This document shows positions 15,317 to 26,000 of a stretch of 64,000 nucleotides of DNA, in pieces. Positions within the stretch are counted from its first letter, which is position 1; each line of letters starts with the position of its first letter. The notes below the pieces were generated by a model. That model saw only the letters and a program-made list of their open reading frames with translations, made no database searches and had not been told where the DNA came from. The stretch comes from CAZUGO01 sp964619935 (GTDB lineage: Bacteria > Planctomycetota > Phycisphaerae > UBA1845 > CAIVHJ01). The position numbers and the translations under genes were made by a program. The DNA is taken from assembly GCA_964619935.1 (NCBI GenBank), contig CAZUGO010000066.1, forward strand, positions 1 to 64,000, read 5' to 3'.

Positions 15317-16444
15317 TCAGGGAATCGCCGCCGGCCGGCGATCCAGTCTCATCAGCCCGGCGAGCGCCCGGGCGCCGCGGATCAACGGGCGACAGACGCG
15401 GCAGACATGGGCGCATCCCAGCCACCCGCGATGCCGGCCGGCGTAGCACTGGGCCATGTGCTCACGGCCTGGGAAGCACACCGCCGCGAGATAACCCAGG
15501 CGCACCCGCCAGCCGGGAGTGCACAACACGTTGACACACACGTGACACACCGGATGGGTGACGTCGCGCGGGGCCTGCCAGAGCGCCAGCCGCTCGCGCC
15601 AACTCACCCGCACGCCGGCCAGAAGGGCGGACGTCTCCGCCGGACAGAACGAACCACATGCCGTTTCGGCGTGCGCCAGCCCCCGGCGAACCGCGTGGAC
15701 GATGCCCCAGCGGCGGCTGACCTCAACGACCTGGTCCCAGTCCAGGTCCGGGTGCCGCTGCACCCAGCGCTGGATGTCCAGATCCCACACCGGGCGGCAG
15801 CATCCGTGAATGGCCGCATGCCCGGCGAGGTGGATGAGCATGCCCTCGGCTGACGGCACGTGCACGACGGCTCGACCCAGGCGGGCAACCCGGGCATCGT
15901 CCCACAACGCGCCAGCCGGAACGGTACGGCCGTAACGCAAAGGCCGAAAGGGACGGACGTGCAGATCGATCTTGATCGGGCGAATCGCACCGGTGACGTA
16001 CTCGGTCTCGTAGTGGTAACGCGGAAAGAAATCGCTGCGGACCATGGGTGCACCGGGCGTGCAGTCCAACTGGTACTCCAGCAAGTGAACCGCCTGGGAC
16101 AGGTTCCGCGGATGGACCAGCAGGTCGACGTCATCCATCGGCCGATCTCCGCCGTCGTCATAGAGCGTCAGGTTCAAGGCGGCACCTTTGAGCACCATCA
16201 GCGGCACTTCTTCGCGGTTGAAGACCCGGACAATTCGCTCCAAGGTGTGCATCATTCGGATGTTGCGGGCCCGGGTGACCGAACGGTTTACCGGAGCGCC
16301 GGTACGGACCGCCGCTGCGGCGATCGGGTCGATCCGGTTGCCGCGCAATTCCCGCAGCGGTGCCGCCAATTCGGCGGGTGGCCCGGCCGTCGTTGAGGGT
16401 CCGGACGATCCGAGTCGCACGTGCTCGCTCATGACTTGCCCCAT
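15317..16444 (-). CDS. NTP_transf_5-type nucleotidyltransferase (locus 2)
   Basis: This 375-residue protein has MVLKGAALNLTLY (Lys86-Gly87) and RPMDDVDLLV (Asp105, Asp107), the core of the uncharacterised nucleotidyltransferase family and parallel to 5960-7105. The middle has MLIHLAGHAAIHG and the C-terminus is Cys/His-rich (THPVCHVCVNVLC), not seen in the paralogue and perhaps metal-binding. ATG 16444 has GGAG seven bases upstream; the far longer in-frame extension is rejected as non-homologous. It opens the operon nucleotidyltransferase, peptide, PqqD, kinase, whereas at locus 1 the enzyme is last. Confidence 0.8.
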   Translation of the reverse strand: MGQVMSEHVRLGSSGPSTTAGPPAELAAPLRELRGNRIDPIAAAAVRTGAPVNRSVTRARNIRMMHTLERIVRVFNREEVPLMVLKGAALNLTLYDDGGDRPMDDVDLLVHPRNLSQAVHLLEYQLDCTPGAPMVRSDFFPRYHYETEYVTGAIRPIKIDLHVRPFRPLRYGRTVPAGALWDDARVARLGRAVVHVPSAEGMLIHLAGHAAIHGCCRPVWDLDIQRWVQRHPDLDWDQVVEVSRRWGIVHAVRRGLAHAETACGSFCPAETSALLAGVRVSWRERLALWQAPRDVTHPVCHVCVNVLCTPGWRVRLGYLAAVCFPGREHMAQCYAGRHRGWLGCAHVCRVCRPLIRGARALAGLMRLDRRPAAIP

Positions 16445-16890
16445 GGTGACGCTCCACAAAAACATGGAAGTCCTGCTACCGATAACTATCGGCGGGAAGC
16501 GTATGTCAATGATCGGATTATCGGATCCGCCGCTTGAGATCCACGGTCCGACCGGGCCCGTCCGATAACCACCGGCGTTGCCAGTATCGAGAACGCCGAT
16601 TGGGCCCCTCGGGGGTCCCGCGGCAGGGTTGGGACATATCGCCCACCGTGCCCAGCGCGACTTCGGGGACTCGCGGTCGCCCGCGGTGCACCGAACTCGA
16701 GGGGTCCCATAGAACCCCGCGTGCCGGCGACCGGCCACGGCCGGCAGCGCGGTGGCCCAAGTCGTGCAGTGCGACGCCACGTCCGCCATGACCGCCCACC
16801 GGACAGGCAACAACGGAGGACGCGGACCCAGGGCGGAGGTCTGCGACGGCATCGCGCGAAACGTTTGACACTTGATCACTGGAGGAAACC
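16445..16890. other. Divergent intergenic region
   Basis: This region lies between two divergent genes. Near 16477-16490 there is a perfect small palindrome CCGATAACTATCGG, and CGGATTATCGGATCCG plus CCGATAACC recur within 90 bases. These could be an operator for the locus 2 operon. No gene is supported in the remaining stretch. Confidence 0.35.
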
Positions 16891-17619
16891 ATGCAACGAC
16901 CATCACGATCATGGGGCTTGGCAATGCTGCTGTTCTGTGCGGCACCGTCGGTGTGGGCTGACAACGACTCCGACCGCGTGTTCGATTCCGACCGGCCTGA
17001 GCCGCGCACGGACCTGCTCGATCATGAACAGGAGGGCCCGAAATCCGACCCTGACCCCCTCTGGCGGTTGCTCAACCGCTTTGCCGGAGTCACCCACCCG
17101 GAGCAAGCCAAGGCCTTGATGCGCGGCCTGCTGCGGCGGGCGCGGCGGCAGGATGCCACCACGGTGCTTCTGTGCGACGGTCCGGCGGCCGACGACCGGC
17201 CGCCGCTGGACTACGAGATCCATCCAGACGATCTGGGCGATCTCGATGCCGACTCGATCACCGACCTGGTCGACAGCCTGGAAGACGTCGCCGACGCCCA
17301 ACCCGCCGCGATGCGCGCCACCGCCGCTGAGCCCGACGACCCACGGGAACCGTGGTCCGAAGCACCGGACGGCGCGCCTGCCGGCGCCGATGGCCTACCG
17401 TGCGACCGCGGCAGTGTGCGGATCGAGTTCGGTCACGATCACCAAATGGTGTTCCGCTTCGAGCGCGACCGTTTGCAACTCACGGCCCTCCGCCGCGGGC
17501 CGTGCCGCGACCAGGAAATGACCATGACGCTGCATTTTGGCGATTGCCCGCCGTCGTCATTGGGGGCGCCTGCCGATCAGAGACCTTTTGACGTCGATCC
17601 GCAGGCCGCAAGGCACTGA
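16891..17619 (+). CDS. Secreted acidic hypothetical protein
   Basis: This 242-residue protein has a clear signal peptide (SWGLAMLLFCAAPSVWA then DND). I do not recognise the family. The mature part is Asp/Glu/Pro-rich with a helical stretch around ALMRGLLRRARRQ and a strand-rich C-terminal third (VRIEFGHDHQMVFRFERDR). There are three or four cysteines. GGAGG five bases before the ATG is an excellent ribosome site. It has no dockerin, unlike most secreted proteins in the window. Function is unknown. Confidence 0.75.
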   Translation: MQRPSRSWGLAMLLFCAAPSVWADNDSDRVFDSDRPEPRTDLLDHEQEGPKSDPDPLWRLLNRFAGVTHPEQAKALMRGLLRRARRQDATTVLLCDGPAADDRPPLDYEIHPDDLGDLDADSITDLVDSLEDVADAQPAAMRATAAEPDDPREPWSEAPDGAPAGADGLPCDRGSVRIEFGHDHQMVFRFERDRLQLTALRRGPCRDQEMTMTLHFGDCPPSSLGAPADQRPFDVDPQAARH

Positions 17620-17841
17620 TGCATCAACCCGATTCGCCAACGCCTGCAATCGGGCAGGAGATGGCCTCACCGCCCCCGCCCTCCCACACCACCGAACCGG
17701 ACCCCCGACCCGCCGTCGGGGGTCCGCGGCTTGGGGCGCGATGCCCACGCACCGGGATTCGATGCAGCTTGTGACCGCTGGCGCTGTCTGATATCTTGAA
17801 CGAATCTTATCTTCTTCAATACTGAGTCGAGGATTGATGCC

Positions 17842-18702
17842 ATGACGAAGCCGCTCGTGAGCAACCACACGCTCCTGGCCATGGTGGTGCCGCTCGGGCT
17901 GGCGCTGGTGAACCCCGCCGCCACACAGGCCGCGACCGCCATCATCACCGCCTCCCAGGACAACACCATGTTCTCGGGCTACATCACGGCGAGCAACGCC
18001 CTGGGCGTATTGTTCACGGGAAGAACCTTCCAAGGGAACGTGCGGCGTTGCCTGGTGGCATTCGATGTCGCCGGTTCCCTGCCGGCCGGGGCGGTGATTC
18101 TGGGCGCCCGCTTGCAACTGAACGTCCAGGAATCAGGACCCGGCGGCGCGCAGAGCCATGCCCTGCACCGCCTGCTGGAACCGTGGGGCGAAGGCAAATC
18201 GAACTCGAGCAGCGAAAACGGCGGGATCGCCACGATCGACGATACCACCTGGGCCTACCGCTTCTTCCCGTTCACGACGTGGGACGACCCTGGCGGCACG
18301 TTCGATGCGGCGCCGAGCGCCGCAGAGCTGATCGGCAGCAACCTCGGAAAGTACTCCTGGGGACCCACTCCCGAGATGAACCAGGACGTGCAGGACTGGC
18401 TCGATGACCCCGAGAGCAGTCTTGGATGGATCGTCATCGGCAACGAACTGACGCCACTGGCCACCCGAACCTTCACCAATCGTGAAGCTGAAGCGGCCGA
18501 CCTGCGCCCCCAGTTGACCATCACCTACGAGGTCGCGTGCGATCCCACACGCGATCTTGTGATCGACGCCGCGGATCTCGCGCTGCTCCTGGGCGACTGG
18601 GGACCCAGCCCGGACAGCCCGGCCGATCTGAGCGGTAATGGAATCGTCGACGCGGAAGACCTGGCTCTGCTGCTCGGCGCCTGGGGACCCTGCCCGGACT
18701 AA
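17842..18702 (+). CDS. DNRLRE-domain protein with C-terminal dockerin
   Basis: This 286-residue secreted protein has a signal peptide ending near AATQA. A DNRLRE-like beta-sandwich follows (residues about 30-230), seen as RRCLVAFDVAG, GARLQLNVQ, the tryptophan-bearing W-A-Y-R-F-F-P-F-T-T-W-D-D segment, and LRPQLTITYE. The C-terminus is a dockerin-type pair: DLVIDAADLALLLGDWGP and DLSGNGIVDAEDLALLLGAWG. DNRLRE modules are found in surface and secreted proteins, often as linkers to enzymes; here there is no enzyme. The same module combination opens 61256-63817. Confidence 0.85.
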   Translation: MTKPLVSNHTLLAMVVPLGLALVNPAATQAATAIITASQDNTMFSGYITASNALGVLFTGRTFQGNVRRCLVAFDVAGSLPAGAVILGARLQLNVQESGPGGAQSHALHRLLEPWGEGKSNSSSENGGIATIDDTTWAYRFFPFTTWDDPGGTFDAAPSAAELIGSNLGKYSWGPTPEMNQDVQDWLDDPESSLGWIVIGNELTPLATRTFTNREAEAADLRPQLTITYEVACDPTRDLVIDAADLALLLGDWGPSPDSPADLSGNGIVDAEDLALLLGAWGPCPD

Positions 18703-18718
18703 GCCCGCGGATTCCGCA

Positions 18719-21700
18719 ATGAAACCAGAATCTGCCGCCCGAGCCATGGTCGCCCTGTCGCTGTGCACCGCCTCAGGGTGGGCGGATTTTCGTAACCCCG
18801 TTGCCCTGACCCGGGCCACCGTGGTGACTACATCAGGCGAGACGCTGCAACCGGCAACCCTGCTCATCGACGGCGCCCGCATCGTCGCCGTGGGCACCGC
18901 GGTGGACCTTCCGCCGCATGCCGAGATCCTGGACGGCGACGGGCTGACGGTTTACCCCGGGTTTATTGATGCCGCCACCCACCTGGGCATTGCCACGGCC
19001 GACCCGCCCGACGCCGAACGAGCCCGTTTCGAAGATGAGAACCCCGATGTGCGCGACGGACCGCAGTCGGCGACCGTCCAGGCCAATCGCCGCATGATCC
19101 ACCCCCATTGGCGGGCCGAGCGGTGGTACGCGCCCAGCGATGTCGCCCTGGAGACCCAGCGGGCCGCCGGGTTCACCGTGGCACTGATCTCGCCCCGTCC
19201 GGCCATCCTGGGCGGCCGCGGCACGGTCCTGGCGCTGGGCGACGCGCCGCGGCGGCGGTCCATCCTGCGTGCCGATGTCGCCCAACTCAGCGCGTTTGTC
19301 ACTGCGACCCCGCAGAGTCCGGAGCAGACCCAAGAGATTCCACGCTACCCCGTGACCACGATGGGCGCCATCGCGGCCCTGCGGCAGATTCTGCACGACG
19401 CCTCCTGGCATCGCAACCTCCTGGAGTGGTGCGCGCGGCACCCCGACCAAGATCGGCCCGCCCTGGATCCGGACCTTGAAGCCGTCTGGCCGGTCCTGGA
19501 TGGCGACATGCCCGTGGTCTTCATCGCCAACACCGAGAACGAAATCAATCGGGCATTGAACCTGGCCGCCGAGTTCGGCATCAAGCCGATTATCGCCGGG
19601 GCCCGCGAAGGCTGGAAGGTGGCCGACCGCCTGGCCCAGGCCCAGGTCCCGGTCATTGTCAGCCCCTCCTGGCCGGACAGCCCGGCATCAAAGTACAAGA
19701 CGCCCCCGAAGCCGGACGCGCCGCACCGTCCGCAGGACGACGACTCGCCGGATCCGCGCGCCGAGCTGAAGCTGCTCTTCGACGACACCTGGGAGCGGAA
19801 GCCCTTCGAACCCCAGCGGCTCGTCGATGAACGGCAACGGCTGTGGCATGAACAGGTCGACAATGCCAAGGTACTGCACGAACACGGCGTGCGTTTCGCG
19901 TTCGGAACCTTTGAAATGCCGTCGACCGAGCCCTTCCTGAAGAACCTGCGGACCGCCATCAAGGGCGGCCTGCCCGAAGCGGCGGCCCTGGCGGCCTTGA
20001 CTCGTTCGGCCGCCGAGATTCTGGGCATCGCCGACCTCGCCGGCGAAATCGCCCCGGGCCGACTGGCCAACCTGACCGTGCTCACCGGGCCACTGGCCGA
20101 CCCCAAGTCCAAAGTGCAATGGGTGTTTGTCGATGGCCAGCGGTTCGACGTGGCTGAATTCAAACCCGATAAAGCCAAGGAGCGCGGGCTGTCCGACGGC
20201 GCAACCGCCGCAGCGCCCGAGGCGGCGGCCCCCGAGGCGGCGGCAACGGAGGACGACACGCCCGCCGAATCGGACGGCGAGCCCGAAGGCCCGGTGCTGC
20301 TGACCGAGGCCCCGCAATTTGCCGTGGAGATCGAATCTGACCGCAAACCCGCGGCGTCCACCGGCGGTACGGTCCTGCTGCGCCGGGCCCAGGTCTTGAC
20401 CATCAGCGGCGCTGACCGGGTCGATACGGACATTCTGGTGCGCGACGGCACGATCGTGGACCTCGGACGCGGACTTCAGGCTCCCGCCGGCACCAGGACC
20501 ATCGACCTGGCCGGCTATTTCGTGATGCCCGGAATCATCGACCCGCATTCGCACATGTGCACCGACGGCGGGCTGAACGAGTCTTCCGGGTCGGTGACCT
20601 GCGAGGTCCGCATCGCCGATGTCATCGACCCCCACGATCCGGGGGCGTTTCGCGCCCTGGCCGGCGGCACGACCACCATTCACACCATGCACGGATCGGC
20701 CAACGCCATCGGCGGGCAGAACGCGGTCCTGCGGCTCAAGTACGGCCGGCCGGCAGCCGAGTGGCTGTTCGCCGCGGCGCCGCGCACCGTGAAGTTCGCG
20801 TTGGGCGAGAACGTCAAACAGTCCAATTTCGGCAAGAAGGGCTCGCGCTTTCCCAACAGCCGCATCGGCGTCGAAGCCGTGTTCCGGCGCTCCTTCGACA
20901 CGGCCCAACAATACACCGCCGAGCGGCTGGCGCAGGCCGGGGCGACCGACCCCAAGCCGCTGCGCCGCGACCTGCGGTTGGACGCCTTGGCCGAGGTGCT
21001 GCGCGGCGATCTGTGGGTGCACTGCCATTGCTATCGGGCGGATGAAATCCTGCGATTGCTGGCCACGGCCGAAGACTACGGCTTTCGCATCGGCGTCTTG
21101 CAGCACGTCCTCGAAGGCTATCGCATCGTTCCGGAAATGGTCCGCCATGGCTGCGGAGCTTCGACGTTCTCCGATTGGTGGGCGTACAAGCTGGAAGCCT
21201 ACGACGCCATTCCGCACAACGCCGCCCGCATGTTCCAGGGCGGGGTCAACGCCACCATCAATTCCGATTCCCATGAACTCATCCGCCACCTGAACCTGGA
21301 GGCCGCCAAGTCGCTGCGCTACGGCGGGCTGGAGCCAGGGCAGGCCCTGCAGTTGATCACCATCAACGCCGCCGAACAACTGGGCGTTGAACGGTGGATC
21401 GGATCGATCGAAATCGGCAAGCGGGCCGACCTGGCGGTGTTCGACGGCCACCCGCTGGACACCTTCTCGCGCTGCATGCTGACCCTGATCGATGGCGAGA
21501 TCTACTTTCAACACCCGGATCTGAGCGGGAACCCGCCGCAGCGGCCGCGCCCGCGACGTCCGCTCGGCGGCACCCGCGACTTGTTGCGTATCCCCGCCGC
21601 ACCGAACGGCCCGTATTGGATCCGCGGTGCGACCATTCACCCCATCAGCGGGCCGGACATCGTGGACGGAGTGCTGGCGGTTGACGGCCCGCGGCTGGCC

Positions 21701-22870
21701 TGGGTCGGTCCCGCGGCGGATCGCCGTCCCCCCGCCGGCGCCGTGGTGGTCAACGCCGAGGGGCTGCATGTATATCCGGGACTGATCAATGCCGGCACCG
21801 CCCTGGGGCTCACCGAAATCCAATCAGTGGCCGGCAGTGTCGACACCTCCGAAATCGGCTCCTTCCAGCCGGATCTCCAGGCCGTGAATGGATACAACCC
21901 CTTCTCCAGCATGATCGAGGTCGCCCGCAGTGAGGGCGTGACCGCCGCATTGCTCCACAGTGGTGGATCCACCATTTCGGGCCAGGCCGGCGCCGTGCGG
22001 ATGACCGGCTGGTCCATGCCCGAAGCCCTGATCGATCCCGCCGTGGGTCTGTCGTTGGCGCTGCCGACGCTGCCGGTGACCTACCCGCAGGTCATGACAC
22101 CCGAGCAGAAAAAGCAGGACGCCGAACGAATCAAGGCCCACCGCAAGCGCCTCCGCGAAATCGAGGAATTCTTCCGCCAAGCCCGGCGCTACGCCCAGGC
22201 CGCCGTGCCCGACGCCCTGGCCGATCGCCGCCTGGAAGCCATGGTTCCTTATCTGCGCGGCACCAAGCCGGTGCTGCTGCGCGCCAACAGCTACAAGCAA
22301 ATCCTCGAAGGTCTGGAGTTCTGCACGCGCTACGGTCTGCGGCCGATTGTGTACGGCGGCCGCGAGGCCTGGAAGCTGGCCGACCGCCTGGCCGAGGCCC
22401 GCGTGGACGTCATCATCACGCGATCGTTGACCTATCCGAGCGATCCGTTTGAACCGTGGAACGCCATCTACCGCAATGCGGCTGTGCTGGCCCAGGCCGG
22501 CGTGCGCTTCTGTTTTGCCACCGGTGGCGCCAGCCTGGCCAAGAACCTGCCCCTGGAGGCCGGAATGGCAGTGGCCCACGGCTTGGACGAAGGTCGCGCC
22601 CTGCGGGCGTTGACGCTGGATGCCGCCGCCATTCTCAACCTGCAGGATACGCGCGGCTCGCTTGAACCCGGAAAGGTGGCCGACCTGATCATCACCACGG
22701 ACACACCGTTGCAGGCATCGAGCCGAGTGCTCGGCGCGTTCATCGACGGCCTGCCGGTCGACTTGGACAACAAGCACACCCGCATGGACCGGCGGTTTGC
22801 AGCCCGCCCGCAACCACAGCTCAGCAATCCGCCCGAACTCCGCGGCCCACCACCGCTCGCCGAACCGTGA
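18719..22870 (+). CDS. Triplicated amidohydrolase-superfamily protein
   Basis: This 1383-residue protein starts with a probable signal peptide and holds three successive amidohydrolase-like units. Unit 1 (about 20-475) has YPGFIDAATHLG in place of the metal-binding H-x-H. Unit 2 (about 550-935) has the intact GIIDPHSHM near residue 606, HCHC near 768, and NSDSHELIRHLN. Unit 3 (about 965-1350) has YPGLINAGTALG, again without H-x-H. All three share the composite start (IRGATIHPISG or equivalent) and the closing strand IEIGKRADLAVFDG. Only unit 2 looks catalytic, on imidazolonepropionase-type grounds; the substrate is unknown. An Ala/Glu-rich linker separates units 1 and 2. The start lies 16 bases after the preceding stop. 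Confidence 0.85.
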   Translation: MKPESAARAMVALSLCTASGWADFRNPVALTRATVVTTSGETLQPATLLIDGARIVAVGTAVDLPPHAEILDGDGLTVYPGFIDAATHLGIATADPPDAERARFEDENPDVRDGPQSATVQANRRMIHPHWRAERWYAPSDVALETQRAAGFTVALISPRPAILGGRGTVLALGDAPRRRSILRADVAQLSAFVTATPQSPEQTQEIPRYPVTTMGAIAALRQILHDASWHRNLLEWCARHPDQDRPALDPDLEAVWPVLDGDMPVVFIANTENEINRALNLAAEFGIKPIIAGAREGWKVADRLAQAQVPVIVSPSWPDSPASKYKTPPKPDAPHRPQDDDSPDPRAELKLLFDDTWERKPFEPQRLVDERQRLWHEQVDNAKVLHEHGVRFAFGTFEMPSTEPFLKNLRTAIKGGLPEAAALAALTRSAAEILGIADLAGEIAPGRLANLTVLTGPLADPKSKVQWVFVDGQRFDVAEFKPDKAKERGLSDGATAAAPEAAAPEAAATEDDTPAESDGEPEGPVLLTEAPQFAVEIESDRKPAASTGGTVLLRRAQVLTISGADRVDTDILVRDGTIVDLGRGLQAPAGTRTIDLAGYFVMPGIIDPHSHMCTDGGLNESSGSVTCEVRIADVIDPHDPGAFRALAGGTTTIHTMHGSANAIGGQNAVLRLKYGRPAAEWLFAAAPRTVKFALGENVKQSNFGKKGSRFPNSRIGVEAVFRRSFDTAQQYTAERLAQAGATDPKPLRRDLRLDALAEVLRGDLWVHCHCYRADEILRLLATAEDYGFRIGVLQHVLEGYRIVPEMVRHGCGASTFSDWWAYKLEAYDAIPHNAARMFQGGVNATINSDSHELIRHLNLEAAKSLRYGGLEPGQALQLITINAAEQLGVERWIGSIEIGKRADLAVFDGHPLDTFSRCMLTLIDGEIYFQHPDLSGNPPQRPRPRRPLGGTRDLLRIPAAPNGPYWIRGATIHPISGPDIVDGVLAVDGPRLAWVGPAADRRPPAGAVVVNAEGLHVYPGLINAGTALGLTEIQSVAGSVDTSEIGSFQPDLQAVNGYNPFSSMIEVARSEGVTAALLHSGGSTISGQAGAVRMTGWSMPEALIDPAVGLSLALPTLPVTYPQVMTPEQKKQDAERIKAHRKRLREIEEFFRQARRYAQAAVPDALADRRLEAMVPYLRGTKPVLLRANSYKQILEGLEFCTRYGLRPIVYGGREAWKLADRLAEARVDVIITRSLTYPSDPFEPWNAIYRNAAVLAQAGVRFCFATGGASLAKNLPLEAGMAVAHGLDEGRALRALTLDAAAILNLQDTRGSLEPGKVADLIITTDTPLQASSRVLGAFIDGLPVDLDNKHTRMDRRFAARPQPQLSNPPELRGPPPLAEP

Positions 22871-23089
22871 CGCTGCGGGCGTTCGGAGCCGGACCCCGAA
22901 GCCCATCTTTGGCATGGGATCCGCGGACCGACCACGCGCCCCTGGTGTACTGACCCCACGCTGAAGCATGCCGCCGGGCGACGGTGACGCTTGAATCGCG
23001 CCGGGCCAGCACCTAGGATCCTGAAACCGAGCAGTTCAGTTGTTTCTCACGGATAGCAGCAGCGCCGTCACACAGCAGCAGCGGGGCGC

Positions 23090-26000
23090 ATGAGTACCAT
23101 GGCGTCGTCGGGATCGACATCGAGTCGGCGGTGCAAACCGGTCGACACCGCCGGCTTCAGCCTGCCGGTGGCCCCTCCGGCCATCCGCAAGTCGCGCTCC
23201 GCCCGCTGGCGGGCCGCGGTGTTGATCGCCGTGCACGTGCTGATCGGGATTCACCTGGTGCACTGGCTCAGCGGCGGCACCACGCTGACCCCACTGGAAC
23301 CGTCGGAATCCATGGCCTTCTCCAAGAGCGGCGTGATCAATGCCGGCCTGATTCTGTTTGCGCTCAGCATCGTATCCACGCTGTTCCTGGGCCGCTGGTT
23401 CTGCGGCTGGGGCTGCCACCTGGTGGCGCTGCAGGATCTGGCCGGCTGGATCCTGAAGAAGCTGCACATTCGCCCCAAGCCGGCCCGCTTGGGTCTGCTG
23501 GGCGTGGTCCCGTTTATCGCCTTCGTCTACATGTTCATCGGCCCGGTCGTGTACCGCTGGGTCAACGGTCTGCCCTATTCCGGAGTCAGCACGCACTTTA
23601 CCACCCGCGATTTCTGGGCCACCTTTCCGGACTGGATTCCCGCGGTTCTGACCTTCGCGTCGTGCGGTTTTGTCATTGTGTATCTGCTCGGCGCCAAGGG
23701 CTTTTGCACCTACGGGTGCCCCTACGGTGGCATCTTCGGCCTGGTCGACCAACTCGCGCCGCTGCGGATCCGAGTCACCGACGCCTGCGAAGGCTGTGGG
23801 CACTGCACCGCCGTGTGTACGTCCAACGTCCGAGTGCACCAGGAGGTCCGCGACTACGCGATGGTCGTCGACCCCGGTTGCATGAAGTGCCTGGATTGCG
23901 TCAGCGTGTGCCCGACCCACGCCCTGTACGTCGGCTATGGCACGCCGGCCATCACCGCCCGGCGCAGGACGGCCGCGCCGAAAACCGGCCGATCGCTCCG
24001 CAGTTGGCGGGGGGCCGCACCTGGAATGCTGGTGCTGGCCGCGTTCCTGGGCGCGAGTTTCAGCGTGCTGATGGCATTCGACAACAACTTCGACCTGCGG
24101 GCCATCGCGCTGCTCAGCGCCGGATCGTGGATCGTCGCCCTGGCATTTCGCGGCAAAGCGGAACGCCCGGCGGAATACACCCTTGGCGAAGAGATCTTGA
24201 TCGCGGCGTTGTTCATCGCCGCCATGGGGACTTACCGCGGTTTGTATGGCGGCGTACCCCTGCTGTTCGCCATGGGATTGTCGGCCATGCTGGCCTACTG
24301 GGGCATCAGCGCCGCCCGGATGGTCTACCGCCCCAACCTGGCCTTGCATGGTCGCCAGCTCAAACGTGACGGCCGCGTTGCCGGCTGGGGCTGTGCCTTC
24401 CTGGCCGTCACCGCGATCGGGCTGCTGCTTTCTGTGCACAGCGGAATCGTCCAATACAATACCCAGCGCGGCCAGCGGCTGTACGACCAGGCCATGCGCT
24501 GGACGACGGATCCCCAAATCGGCTGGAATCCGGCGGCATTGACCCCCGAGCAACTCGGCGTTGTGAACCGCGCCGCTCGGTACCTCAGCACCACCATCCG
24601 GCTGACCCTGGTCCCCAACCCGTACGACGAGGTGGCGCTCGCCAATTTGTATCTGCTCGGAGGCCGGGTGGCCGACTATGAGCGGCACCTGGCCCGGGCG
24701 ATTGCCGCCGCCCCGCACGACGCCGCGCTGCCGCAGGAGCTGGGCAACTACTACGCCAGCCGCAACCAGCCGCAGCTGGCCAGCGCCAGTTACCGCCAGG
24801 CCCTCGAAAGGGCTCGGGACGCCGCCACCTTCAAAGGCATCGCCCATGGCGCCTGGCGCCTCGGCGATCTCGACCTGGCCGCGGAAGCCCTGTCCGCAGC
24901 CCTGCCGCTGGACGCCGGCAATCCGCGAACGCATTTTGAATGTGGTGTCGTGGCAGCGCTCCGCAACCAGCTCGACCCGGCCTTGGAGCACTTCCGCCGC
25001 GCCGTGGAGCTCGACCCCGAATACGTGGACGCCCGCGAGAACCTCGCTGGAATGTATTGCAGTCGCGGGCAGTTTGAAGACGGCATTCGCGAATATCTCG
25101 AAGCCCTCCGCCGGCGGCCCGATGATCCGGCCACCCACGAGCTGATCGCCCGGGCCTACCTGGCGTTGAGCCGTCGCGAGGAGGCCGAGTCGCACGTGCG
25201 ACGAGCCTTGGAACTGCAACCGCAACAGCAGACTGCCCGCCAACTGTTGGAACTGATGGAGCAGCAGGACCCGGAATCGAGCGGCGGCGTGGCCCCGTCG
25301 CCGTTGCTCCGTGAAATCATGAATCAGATCCAGGCCCAGCCGCTCGGGGCCCACACGGTCAGCACGCTGGCGCTGCCCGAGCCGTTGCTGCGGCGGATTG
25401 CTGATCGGGCGCTGCGGGCCTCCTTCCGGCAGCAGTTCCGCCGTGTTGCCGGCGGCCCGCTTCCTGCGCTGCCACGGCGAAGCGACGAGGGCAAGCCACC
25501 GAACGCGCGGTTCGACATTCGCCGCCACACCGTAGCGCCGTCGATCCTGGCCTATCGCCGCGGGCTGCCCGCGGCTCGGCCGGCGCTGCGCGGGTTTCGG
25601 GCGCCCCTGCTTGACCAGGCCAACCAGAGCTGGCCGGCCAACCCCGCCGGCGATGCGGATCCCGACCTTCGGCAGGCCATTGATGCGGTCGCCACCCGCC
25701 TGGCGGATCGCGGACTGCTGCGCACCTTGGTGCAGGTGGTCGCCACGCTGGGACCCCAGCGGGTGACGACCGCCGCCGGACCGAATGTCGCCTTGTTGCG
25801 CGCCACCGGGCTGCCAGTCGACCTGTTGGACTGTTTCCCGGTGGCCGGTGGCGACCAGCCGCTCGCCATCGTCGAGACCGTCTGCCGCCGGTTGAGCGCC
25901 GGCGAGACCGCCGCGGCCCTGGCCGATGACGTGGCCGACTGGCCGTTCGAGTTCACCGCCGCCCGGCCGTCGTTTCAGGTAGCCACCGAAAGCGGCGAGC

